Assembly (NCBI GenBank): GCA_903970295.1
Contig: CAJCHQ010000929.1
Coordinates: 1 to 23,909 of the forward strand
Length of the DNA: 23,909 nucleotides
Direction of reading: 5' to 3'
From: Bryobacterales bacterium
Lineage (GTDB): Bacteria; Cyanobacteriota; Vampirovibrionia; Obscuribacterales; Obscuribacteraceae
In this document: piece after piece, positions 1 through 6,840 of the stretch
Layout: the number at the start of each line of letters is the position of its first letter
Position numbering within the stretch: the first letter of the stretch is position 1
The notes under the pieces: generated by a model
What the model was told of the DNA's origin: nothing
What the model saw: the letters and a program-made list of their open reading frames with translations, nothing else
The model's database searches: none
Translations under genes and position numbers: made by a program

Positions 1-192
1 TTCGGCTGCCGGCTCGCATTCTTCTTTCTTCTCTTCGTCAGAAGTAGCTTCGGCTGCCGGCTCGCATTCTTCTTTCTTCTCTTCGTCAGAAGCAGTTTCG
101 GCTGCCGGTTCGCATTCTTCTTTCTTCTCTTCGTCAGAAGCAGCTTCGGCTGCCGGTTCGCATTCTTCTTTCTTCTCTTCGTCGGAAGCCGC
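1..192. repeat. Four tandem 48-bp repeats (coding)
   Basis: Units occupy 1-48, 49-96, 97-144 and 145-192. They differ at only a few positions, the last unit most. The length is a multiple of three, so each unit adds 16 residues to the minus-strand protein. The array starts at the window edge and may continue outside it. Near-identity at the nucleotide level points to recent expansion or homogenisation. Confidence 0.95.
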
Positions 193-342
193 TTCTGCCG
201 TCAACTCTTTTTCTTCTTTATTTTCTTGATCCGCTACAGGGGCGGCTTCTGGTGCAGTTTCTGGCTCGTTGGTTTCGACTGGTTCCGAAGGGACAACTCT
301 CAGCTCGGCAGTTGGTTGTGTTGCTTTTTTCTTTTTCGACAT
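1..342 (-). CDS. Acidic Lys/Glu-rich 16-residue repeat protein (partial, C-terminus off the left edge)
   Basis: The frame is open from an ATG at 342 to the window edge, giving 114 codons. The start is supported by AAGGAGG at 351-357, 8 bases upstream. The product begins MSKKKKATQP, runs through a Pro/Glu/Ala-rich stretch to residue 49, then enters four copies of a 16-residue unit of the type EAASDEEKKEECEPAA. The copies differ at one residue in the third and one in the fourth. Every copy carries a single cysteine. There is no signal peptide or membrane segment, so this part should be cytoplasmic and largely disordered or helical. I do not recognise the family. The repeat could be a linker to a folded domain beyond the edge. 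The coding call is firm because frame, ribosome binding site and repeat periodicity (48 bases) agree. The function is unknown. Confidence 0.85.
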   Translation of the reverse strand, partial: MSKKKKATQPTAELRVVPSEPVETNEPETAPEAAPVADQENKEEKELTAEAASDEEKKEECEPAAEAASDEEKKEECEPAAETASDEEKKEECEPAAEATSDEEKKEECEPAAE

Positions 343-751
343 CTCCAAATCCTCCTTGGGCGGCGTTCCAAATTGATCCCAACGAACATCCATGACAGAG
401 GTGGAACGATGTGCGCGCGGAGGAGTAAAAGCGCACATCGCCTCAGTCGAGAAGATTTCCATTAAGGACCTAGTACTCTTATTATTGCTTAATCAGCGAT
501 TCCATGCGCAGTTTTTCGCCAAGATCTTTGGTTAAACTTTCTCGCCGGAGGCACCAGAAGTAGTGGCGTCGCATCCTACTATCTGCATGCAAGGATGTGG
601 TGAAAAACGCGGTGTCCCGGAGAGCACGCTGCGCGACGCTTCACCGTCTAAACAGCTGCGAGACTCAATGACGGTCGGCCGCTAAAGTGAGAACAATCTG
701 TTCGATTGCCTGACAAACTCAACTAATCACCGTAAGTGGTGCCGCCTAACG
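343..751. other. Gene-free stretch upstream of the repeat-protein gene
   Basis: These 409 bases separate two minus-strand genes. I see no open frame with coding character, no tRNA and no recognised ncRNA. The only clear structure is the perfect inverted repeat at 407-440. A smaller inverted repeat (CATCCT/AGGATG) lies near 572-596. The promoter of the repeat-protein gene must lie here, but I cannot point to convincing -35 and -10 boxes. Confidence 0.5.
407..440 (-). promoter_or_regulatory. Perfect 10-bp inverted repeat in the leader of the repeat-protein gene
   Basis: Arms CGATGTGCGC (407-416) and GCGCACATCG (431-440) flank a 14-base loop, about 65 bases upstream of the minus-strand ATG at 342. 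In the minus-strand transcript the loop carries CUCCUCC. Six bases of it can pair with the gene's own Shine-Dalgarno AGGAGG at 351-356. There is no U-run after either arm, so it is not a standard terminator. It could be an operator for a dimeric repressor or a leader RNA element. The structure is seen; the role is inference. Confidence 0.4.
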
Positions 752-1237
752 CTAGCTATCGCTAGGCCTCTTCTTGGCTTTCTTCGGCGTAACCGACTGG
801 TTGGCAGACATCTGAGCATCGCTCAGTGCCTTCAGCTGCGTTTGCATGCCTTCGAGGTGCTGATTCACTCTCGTCGCCGAATGCAATGCTGCCATCAGGT
901 CTCTGCGACCGGTCGTAAGATGTCCTGCATCGAGTAGATGCTCGATCATCGGTAACGATTCGCTCAGTATCACAAGATCCTGACAGGATGCAGCAATCTT
1001 ATTCGAGAATTGAGGATCTGGATTGGCGACGACATATAGTCGGTGCTGATCCAGCTCATTGGCTTTAGCCAACAATTCACTAAGAAGCACGCTCAACCGC
1101 GAATGAAAAAAGCGCAGATTAACGAGCTCCTCTCTCCGGCGTTGTTTCGCCCAGGCAGAATATTTTTGCCAGACAAAGAGGAAAACGAAAATGACAAGAG
1201 CCGGAAGAATCAACCAGATAATCGTTGGCAATTGCAT
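752..1237 (-). CDS. Small single-pass membrane protein, function unknown
   Basis: With the start at the ATG at 1237 the product is 161 residues. It opens directly into a hydrophobic membrane segment (about residues 5-25, IIWLILPALVIFVFLFVW). A basic stop-transfer stretch follows (KQRRREE), then a mostly helical soluble part of about 120 residues, and a basic C-terminal tail (PKKAKKRPSDS). The topology would place the N-terminus outside and the soluble part in the cytoplasm. The same frame extends upstream to an ATG at 1312, which would add 25 residues ahead of the membrane segment. That start has no ribosome binding site. Neither start has a strong Shine-Dalgarno, so the start is uncertain. 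I do not recognise a family. The neighbours do not reveal a job. Confidence 0.65.
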   Translation of the reverse strand: MQLPTIIWLILPALVIFVFLFVWQKYSAWAKQRRREELVNLRFFHSRLSVLLSELLAKANELDQHRLYVVANPDPQFSNKIAASCQDLVILSESLPMIEHLLDAGHLTTGRRDLMAALHSATRVNQHLEGMQTQLKALSDAQMSANQSVTPKKAKKRPSDS

Positions 1238-1609
1238 GGTTAAGGCTGTCCACCCGCGTCCTGAGAACTGAAGGCACCAAAACGATAATAGCCTATAATC
1301 CCCGCATCTCATTTCTGCTAAGAAATCTGCAAATGCGGCTAGCCAGCAATTCGGGTCTCAAGTGAGAAGTGATGCAAGGGGTCATTCGCCCGAGTGATCC
1401 ATATAGAATCTTAATCTCATCCGATCTGGAAAGATGATTCGAATCTCCTGCTGGGCTCCAAATAACGTATGCTTGACAACAAAATCAAGACTGTCAGTGC
1501 ACAAAATCGCACTTGGGAAGGTGTTCGCCGCGTGTTACACTTCGGACCAGTTAATGGCAACCCGATAGTAGCGGTCACATCGTTAATTAGCTCAGACGAC
1601 AGAAGAAAT

Positions 1610-1807
1610 ATGTCACCTATGATGAACGACAACAATTTGAAGAATGCACTCGCTGACCTTCGAGAAGTGCTCAGCCGCTCCCAGGCGGATAACTCCGAAG
1701 TAGGCGAATTGCTCAAACAAATGGAATGGGTAGTTGGCGAAATAGAAACTAAGACAGTGCCCAGAGCTTTCCTGAACAACGCAGTCGCTTCTCCCGTCAG
1801 CTTCTAG
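1610..1807 (+). CDS. Small helical protein, possibly DUF4404-like
   Basis: The 65-residue product starting at the ATG at 1610 contains a heptad-like helical pattern (NNLKNALADLREVLSR, then VGELLKQMEWVVGEI). This recalls the short DUF4404-type proteins, a resemblance judged by eye only. The frame is open upstream to an ATG at 1469, which would give 112 residues, but that start has no ribosome binding site and the added segment is not family-like. A rival minus-strand frame over 1417-1779 looks like a shadow. The stop codon TAG at 1805-1807 abuts the stop codon of the convergent gene. It is a likely cytoplasmic protein of unknown role. Confidence 0.5.
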   Translation: MSPMMNDNNLKNALADLREVLSRSQADNSEVGELLKQMEWVVGEIETKTVPRAFLNNAVASPVSF

Positions 1808-4369
1808 CTAGCGGTTGCGCTCCGACGTTCGTTCGTTACTGGATGTTCTTTTTAGCTGCTGAGAAGGCGTTTTCCCTGGCGTCATGGTTTTGTTGCCAGC
1901 TGGCAGCTTAGTGGATCCAGGTTTGGTCAATCCAGGTTTGGTCAATCCAGGTTTAGTCAATCCAGTCTCTGCCGGCAAGGCAACTCCCGGCCAATAATGC
2001 TTGAGCAGGGTCGCTACCATACTTTGATCGGCAGTCTTGCCCAGCTTCCTGGCTAAGCTGTAACGTTGGCTGAGCGCCTGCCAATTCGAGGGGGAACTGA
2101 TTAAGGCTTGGTCGACCATTTTTTGCGACATCGAAAGATCGCCAATTTTTTCAAATAAGATACTGACACCGACCCGCACCTCTGGCTGTGTCTCGGAGAA
2201 TCTCGAAGCCTCGGTCAAGAGCCGGCGTGCATTCAATAAATCTCCCGGCGATTTCTGAGTATTCAATAAATAGATCGCTTTTCCTGCCAAAACTTTGGCG
2301 GCGATTTCCCTGTACTTCCCTTCTTGTGTCAGCGCGAACGCCGAGTTGAAGTGTTCCAGAGCTGCCTGGGTGTCTTGGGCTCGATCCGAATCCATCGCTT
2401 TTTGAAAAGCCGCCCATGATTTTGATGCAGCAGCTTGCACCGCCAATTCCTGCATGTTATCTCGCTGAGAGGCACTGAAGATTCTTTCGAACTCGCCAAT
2501 AGCGAGATCATAATTATGATCTTTGAGCAAACGATTCTCCGCTTTCTTCAAATCAGCCTGCAGTGCCACAGCCAGAGGGTTTGATTTGGCTTTTTGCAAA
2601 AACAAACGCCCGCGACGATAGTCTACGGTTAAGCGAAACTGGCTCCAAAAAGGGTTGCCCATGATTCCTAACGAGGATCCGGAGAAAAGTCCGGGCGGCA
2701 GTTTTTGATTGGCTACCGCTGGTGCAACGGAGAAGACCGGGTCTTTGACGGTAATGTCGCCTATGGTTACAGATTTGAGTTGTACAGAGCCGATCATGAT
2801 GTTACTTCCTTCCACGCCCTGCACATTACCGACGGTCAAGAGTGGAACAGACAATACTGATTTGATCAAATTCTCAGGCACACTGTTGAATGCAGCACCC
2901 GTGTCAACCAACAGCATCAGCTTTAATTTATTGTCCAGATTTGCTTCTACAGCCAGTCCCGCGGCCCCGAAAGCCGGCTGCGATTCGACCACGGTGGCGC
3001 CCGGCGGCACTTTCACCGAATCGGGATCGGCTAGGATCAAGCGATGTTCATCATAGTCAATCGTCACTAAAAAACGACGCAGAACATTGGCTCCAAGAAT
3101 ACCAGCCGGTCGAGGCGGATGAATCTGCGAAAATGCCGGCATATCGGCCACCGCCATGGGGACGCCGGTCAACTTCAAGCCACCGAGCTCAATACTGGGG
3201 AGCGTTATGTTGCCCATCTGCACAAAGCCTGACCCGGTCGTCAGTTGAAGATTGCTTTTGGTAACTGTGCCAAGATTGGCTGCGACAGCCTGATCTAAAA
3301 CGTTCTGAGTGGCACCGGTATCGATCAAAAACGGATATTCTTCGCCGCCGTTAACCCTGGCTTTCACGACAATCTCATTCGAGACGTAGTCGAAAGGAAG
3401 CGATACCGGTCCGTTTTCCAAACCGGCTATCTTTGCACTAGTGGGCATTTCGAATAAGCTATCGTCAATCGATTTATCGACATCGATCGAGCTAACAACG
3501 CTTTCGGATGTCTTTTTGTCTCCGGTATATTCGATAGATTTGTAGGAAAGCATTGAACCAAGAAGAGGGCGATAGTCGCAATAATCAACAGCTTTGAGCG
3601 CTGGTATGCCTTGCTCGAAATCCAGTCCGCCATACTCGCTGCGCAAAATCAGATGAGTTTTCTTATCAGCATAGAAAGTTGTGGGCTTCCCATCATCAGC
3701 CATGACTTTCAAACCGGCACAATCTTTTCCCTGCACAATCTTGTCAGGAACAACTTCCATGACCGTATTCGCATCCCCAAATTTGAGAACGAGCATTGTG
3801 CCGTGACGTGAGTCTTCGGTGATGCGCTTAGTAGTGACAGGATCTGAGGGAAAAACCTGGTCCCCCTGTTGCATCCAGCTGCTAGTGCCGTTGTAGCCGG
3901 TCACAGTCGGCTGACCCATGATTTTTACTGTGATCCGCAATTTGTCGGCTTTAGAAATCACCTCAGCATCAAAAGTGTTGGTGGCACCGGATATGGCCGA
4001 TAGGTCAGAAATCTTTCCCTGCGACCGAGTTGGCACTTCGTACAGCTCCTTGACCTTAGCCATGCCACCAATTGCCGCGATTATCTGGTTGGCCAATTGA
4101 TGAGCGGCATCCACATTTACGTCTGAGCGTGCTGCACTCTTTGATGGTGCACTTGCTGCACTGGCTGCGGTTGCGTCAATCTGCGGGGATTGGGCTGCAT
4201 CCTTTGTGACTGCGCTCGTCGCGGTTGCGTCAGCCGCCGTTGAACTGGCTGCGGCTGCGTCCGCCATCGTCAATTGACTGGCCGCTGCAGATGAGGGCAG
4301 GCTGGCGGCGAGCCATGTCGAAAGCACCAGAATGCCCGCATTAGCGGTCTTGTGCTTGGTTTTAGCCAT
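1808..4369 (-). CDS. Secreted protein with LolA-like region, two retropepsin-like aspartyl protease domains and TPR-like tail
   Basis: This is an 853-residue product starting at the ATG at 4369, with AGGA 8 bases upstream. An in-frame TTG at 4390 is less likely. Residues 1-30 form a signal peptide (MAKTKHK, then a hydrophobic core, then SSAAA). An Ala/Ser/Asp-rich low-complexity linker runs to about residue 90. Residues 92-310 look like a LolA/outer-membrane-lipoprotein-sorting fold. Two aspartyl protease domains follow, each with the active-site triad motif: LIDTGAT (DTGA 350-353) and LVDTGAA (DTGA 489-492). Each also has a downstream hydrophobic-hydrophobic-Gly motif (AGILGANV; LGIMGNPF). 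Residues 595-795 are helical and TPR-like, with LTKPG repeats and a basic tail at the end. Single retropepsin domains normally dimerise, so two in one chain could form an intramolecular pair acting outside the cytoplasmic membrane. Substrate unknown. Confidence 0.88.
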   Translation of the reverse strand: MAKTKHKTANAGILVLSTWLAASLPSSAAASQLTMADAAAASSTAADATATSAVTKDAAQSPQIDATAASAASAPSKSAARSDVNVDAAHQLANQIIAAIGGMAKVKELYEVPTRSQGKISDLSAISGATNTFDAEVISKADKLRITVKIMGQPTVTGYNGTSSWMQQGDQVFPSDPVTTKRITEDSRHGTMLVLKFGDANTVMEVVPDKIVQGKDCAGLKVMADDGKPTTFYADKKTHLILRSEYGGLDFEQGIPALKAVDYCDYRPLLGSMLSYKSIEYTGDKKTSESVVSSIDVDKSIDDSLFEMPTSAKIAGLENGPVSLPFDYVSNEIVVKARVNGGEEYPFLIDTGATQNVLDQAVAANLGTVTKSNLQLTTGSGFVQMGNITLPSIELGGLKLTGVPMAVADMPAFSQIHPPRPAGILGANVLRRFLVTIDYDEHRLILADPDSVKVPPGATVVESQPAFGAAGLAVEANLDNKLKLMLLVDTGAAFNSVPENLIKSVLSVPLLTVGNVQGVEGSNIMIGSVQLKSVTIGDITVKDPVFSVAPAVANQKLPPGLFSGSSLGIMGNPFWSQFRLTVDYRRGRLFLQKAKSNPLAVALQADLKKAENRLLKDHNYDLAIGEFERIFSASQRDNMQELAVQAAASKSWAAFQKAMDSDRAQDTQAALEHFNSAFALTQEGKYREIAAKVLAGKAIYLLNTQKSPGDLLNARRLLTEASRFSETQPEVRVGVSILFEKIGDLSMSQKMVDQALISSPSNWQALSQRYSLARKLGKTADQSMVATLLKHYWPGVALPAETGLTKPGLTKPGLTKPGSTKLPAGNKTMTPGKTPSQQLKRTSSNERTSERNR
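1906..1965. repeat. Four 15-bp tandem repeats (coding, LTKPG)
   Basis: Units at 1906, 1921, 1936 and 1951 follow the pattern GTTTGGTCAATCCAG. The two central copies are identical and the outer ones diverged. In the minus-strand gene they encode a run of LTKPG pentapeptides near the C-terminus of the aspartyl protease protein. It is a short in-frame microrepeat, probably a flexible basic spacer. Confidence 0.9.
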
Positions 4370-4452
4370 CACCCATCCTACTGAGAACAATCAAACTATC
4401 GAACAGAAGACTAGCAGCAAACGTCCCCAGCCGCTAGATGCACAGCAAGCAG

Positions 4453-5595
4453 CTAGATCGGTGCATCAACTGCGCGGTCACGTCCAATTTCCTTTAATTG
4501 CCGAGCAATGTCTTGGGCAGCCATTGGCTTGGCACTGGCCTGCATAGCTGTCTTCATCGCCAACAAACGAGACTGGTCCTGGAGCAAGTCAATTACAGTC
4601 TGACCAAGTTTTTCAGCATTGAGTTCAGATTGCGGGATGACGACGGCACAACCGGCTTCCTCCATAAAACGACCATTATGCATCTGATGATCTTGCGCAG
4701 CATACGGATAGGGGACGAACACTGCCGGTATATTCATCACCGTCAATTCCGCAATCGTCATTGCTCCGGCTCGGCATAAAGTCAGATCGGCCAGGGCGTA
4801 GGCAACAGAAAGATCGTTGATGTAAGCGCGCAAACAGTAACGTGGGTGCTCGAGTAGAGAGGGAGGAATTTGGGCGCGAAAAGACTCGATATTTTTGTCG
4901 CCTACCTGGTGCAAGATTTGAATGTTGGCCGGATCCGCGAGTAGTTTCGGCAAGGCACCCAGAACGGAATCATTCAAAGCCTTGGCACCTTGGGAGCCAC
5001 CGGTGACCAACAATGTTTTCAGGTCGGGCGAAAGCCCGAACGTCTGGGCCGCTTCTTGCCGGGCAGGGGGCTTGAAAAAGCTCGCACGAAGCGGATTACC
5101 ATTGACGACAACGTGCTTGGACATGGCTTCGAAGCGCGATTTGGCAGCTTCCATGCCGAGCGAACAAAGACTAGCCCGGCCGGCAAATAGTCTATTCACA
5201 AGCCCCGGATTGGAATCAGGCTCATGAATAGCAAATGGCACTCCAGACAAAACTGCTGCCGCCAGGGGCGGTGCCGAGGCGTATCCGCCCGTGCCCAAAA
5301 CCGCGGTTGGACGAAAGAGGCTAAGTACTCGTCTTGACTCCATTACCGAAGCTGCAGTCTGAAATGGCCACACCAATAAACTCGACGAAAGCTGGCGCGG
5401 CAGGCCGGAGACTTGCAAGCCTATAAAGTCTAGATTGTTGTCCCGGGCCAACTTTTCTTCGGCGTGACCCTTGGCTCCTATATATAGGATTGATTCCACC
5501 TCTGGATCAAGGCTCAGCTGTTGTGCCACTGCCAGAGCAGGATAGATATGACCGCCCGTGCCACCTCCGGTCAAAGCGATGCGGTGCCTGAGCAT
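4453..5595 (-). CDS. murG: UDP-N-acetylglucosamine--MurNAc-pentapeptide-undecaprenyl-PP GlcNAc transferase (MurG)
   Basis: MurG adds GlcNAc to lipid I to make lipid II on the inner face of the cytoplasmic membrane. The 380-residue product has the family's N-terminal glycine-rich loop GGTGGHIYPALA (residues 11-22, with the catalytic-region His at 16). It also has the second GGSQGAKALN loop (199-208), the UDP-GlcNAc-binding CRAGAMTIAEL (274-284) and QDHQMHNGRFMEEAG (301-315). The usual HEQNxxxG segment reads HEPDSNPG (124-131), a modest departure. Length is about 20 residues over the typical 355-360, mostly at the C-terminus. The ATG at 5595 lies 3 bases after the ftsW stop, with GGAG inside the ftsW end as ribosome binding site, so it is translationally coupled to ftsW. 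It is very probably cotranscribed with murD and ftsW. Confidence 0.97.
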   Translation of the reverse strand: MLRHRIALTGGGTGGHIYPALAVAQQLSLDPEVESILYIGAKGHAEEKLARDNNLDFIGLQVSGLPRQLSSSLLVWPFQTAASVMESRRVLSLFRPTAVLGTGGYASAPPLAAAVLSGVPFAIHEPDSNPGLVNRLFAGRASLCSLGMEAAKSRFEAMSKHVVVNGNPLRASFFKPPARQEAAQTFGLSPDLKTLLVTGGSQGAKALNDSVLGALPKLLADPANIQILHQVGDKNIESFRAQIPPSLLEHPRYCLRAYINDLSVAYALADLTLCRAGAMTIAELTVMNIPAVFVPYPYAAQDHQMHNGRFMEEAGCAVVIPQSELNAEKLGQTVIDLLQDQSRLLAMKTAMQASAKPMAAQDIARQLKEIGRDRAVDAPI

Positions 5596-5598
5596 TAG

Positions 5599-6840
5599 TT
5601 ACTCCGCTGGATGATCGAATTCCTCGTCTTCATCGAGCTTGCCGCGGTCACGGGAAACTGAAAGCAGAATGCCGACCATTGTTAAAGTGATGACGAGCGA
5701 AGTGCCACCGTAGCTGATGAATGGAAGCGTGATGCCGGTGACCGGCAATATGCGCGTCGTCACCATGACGTTCACCATCGCTTGCATCGTAATCGAGCTG
5801 GTGATGCCGATTGCCAGAAAACGTCCAAAAAGAGTGCGAGCTTCCAGAGCTGTCTTGAAGCCGTAATATCCGAACAAGGCAAAGAGACTGAGGAGGACGA
5901 GACAACCCAGGAAACCAAATTCTTCGGCGATTACTGCAAAAATAAAGTCGGCGTGCTGAACGGGCAGGTAATACAATTTTTGCAACGAGCGACCAAAACC
6001 AGTGCCAAGCCAGCTGCCTGAGCCGATCGCCAGCTCGGCTTGAATCGTATTCCAGCCAAATGTCTGCGGGTAAAGTTCCGGATTCAACCAGGCAAGAATG
6101 CGCTTCCACTGATATTCAGTGTGTTTGATGTGGTGCCACACCAGAGGCAAACCGCTCAATAGACCACCGAACAACAAAGCCTGATTGGTGCCACTGGCAT
6201 AGAGTAAGGCAAACAGTCCACCGGCGATCATCAATGCGGTCCCAAGGTCAGGCTGTTTAGCGACGATCGCAGCCATAGCGATACTGATCAGAAAACGATA
6301 GAAGATTTGGCGGTGCCACCAGAAATATTTGGACAGACCAGAGGCCATGAGAATGATCGATGCCACTTTGCACAGTTCAGATGGCTGAAACTGAAGCGGT
6401 CCCAGCTGGAGCCAACGAGCGGCTCCCATCGTGTTCACCGAAATATGCGGTACAAACGTAAGGGCCAGTAGAAATAACGAAACGAGTGCAAACGGCCAGG
6501 CCCATTTTTTGATGCGCCGATAGTCGTAACGACTGACCGAGAACATCACGAACAATCCGATCAAGCAGGCGATCGCCTGCCGGCGCAGAAATACAGTAGA
6601 GTCGTGATAGCTCTGCAAACCATCCGGCGCCGAAGCGCTGAAAACAGCCATCAGACCGAATCCACACAGAGACAAAACTATGGTGATGATCGCCCGATTG
6701 GGCAAGCCCCTGAATTCAGTTTCAGGGGGAGGTGGTGGCGGCGGTGGCTGAGGCACAACAGTGGCATTGCTAGGACCGGGGGCAGTAGCCCGACGGCGTC
6801 TTTTTCTAGAGTCTTGAACGGACAATACTTTTGAAGACAC
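5599..6840 (-). CDS. ftsW: Septal peptidoglycan glycosyltransferase FtsW (SEDS family)
   Basis: FtsW polymerises lipid II into glycan at the division site together with its partner class B PBP. I place the start at the GTG at 6840, giving 413 residues. It has GAGG about 9 bases upstream and overlaps the murD end by 35 bases. The frame is open further upstream, but inside murD. The N-terminus is cytoplasmic and disordered: an RKRRRR patch, then eight consecutive prolines (32-39). About ten membrane segments follow from residue 48. Family motifs include KQPDLGTAL (195-203), the large extracytoplasmic loop with HADFIFAVIAEE (296-307; Asp298 fits the catalytic Asp position) and LPFISYGGTS (372-381). 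The tail is acidic. The polyproline tract is the odd feature and should slow ribosomes unless EF-P or a similar factor acts. RodA is the alternative, but the murD-murG context favours FtsW. Confidence 0.95.
   Translation of the reverse strand: MSSKVLSVQDSRKRRRRATAPGPSNATVVPQPPPPPPPPETEFRGLPNRAIITIVLSLCGFGLMAVFSASAPDGLQSYHDSTVFLRRQAIACLIGLFVMFSVSRYDYRRIKKWAWPFALVSLFLLALTFVPHISVNTMGAARWLQLGPLQFQPSELCKVASIILMASGLSKYFWWHRQIFYRFLISIAMAAIVAKQPDLGTALMIAGGLFALLYASGTNQALLFGGLLSGLPLVWHHIKHTEYQWKRILAWLNPELYPQTFGWNTIQAELAIGSGSWLGTGFGRSLQKLYYLPVQHADFIFAVIAEEFGFLGCLVLLSLFALFGYYGFKTALEARTLFGRFLAIGITSSITMQAMVNVMVTTRILPVTGITLPFISYGGTSLVITLTMVGILLSVSRDRGKLDEDEEFDHPAE

Noticed and set aside
1..192. CRISPR-like array
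   Set aside because: The 48-bp units are contiguous, with no unique spacers, and lie in frame within a protein-coding gene.
218..465. Short frames on both strands over the start of the repeat-protein gene
   Set aside because: They overlap the better supported minus-strand frame with its ribosome binding site and repeat periodicity, and have Ser/Arg/Trp-rich shadow composition.
690..715. Possible tRNA T-arm (GTTCGATTGCC)
   Set aside because: The flanking bases form only a tiny local hairpin. No acceptor, D or anticodon arm can be drawn around it.
1417..1779. Minus-strand frame of 120 codons opposite the small helical gene
   Set aside because: Its composition (Ser, Leu, Arg, Ile) looks non-coding, and the plus strand gives a more natural amphipathic helical protein ending exactly at the neighbouring gene.
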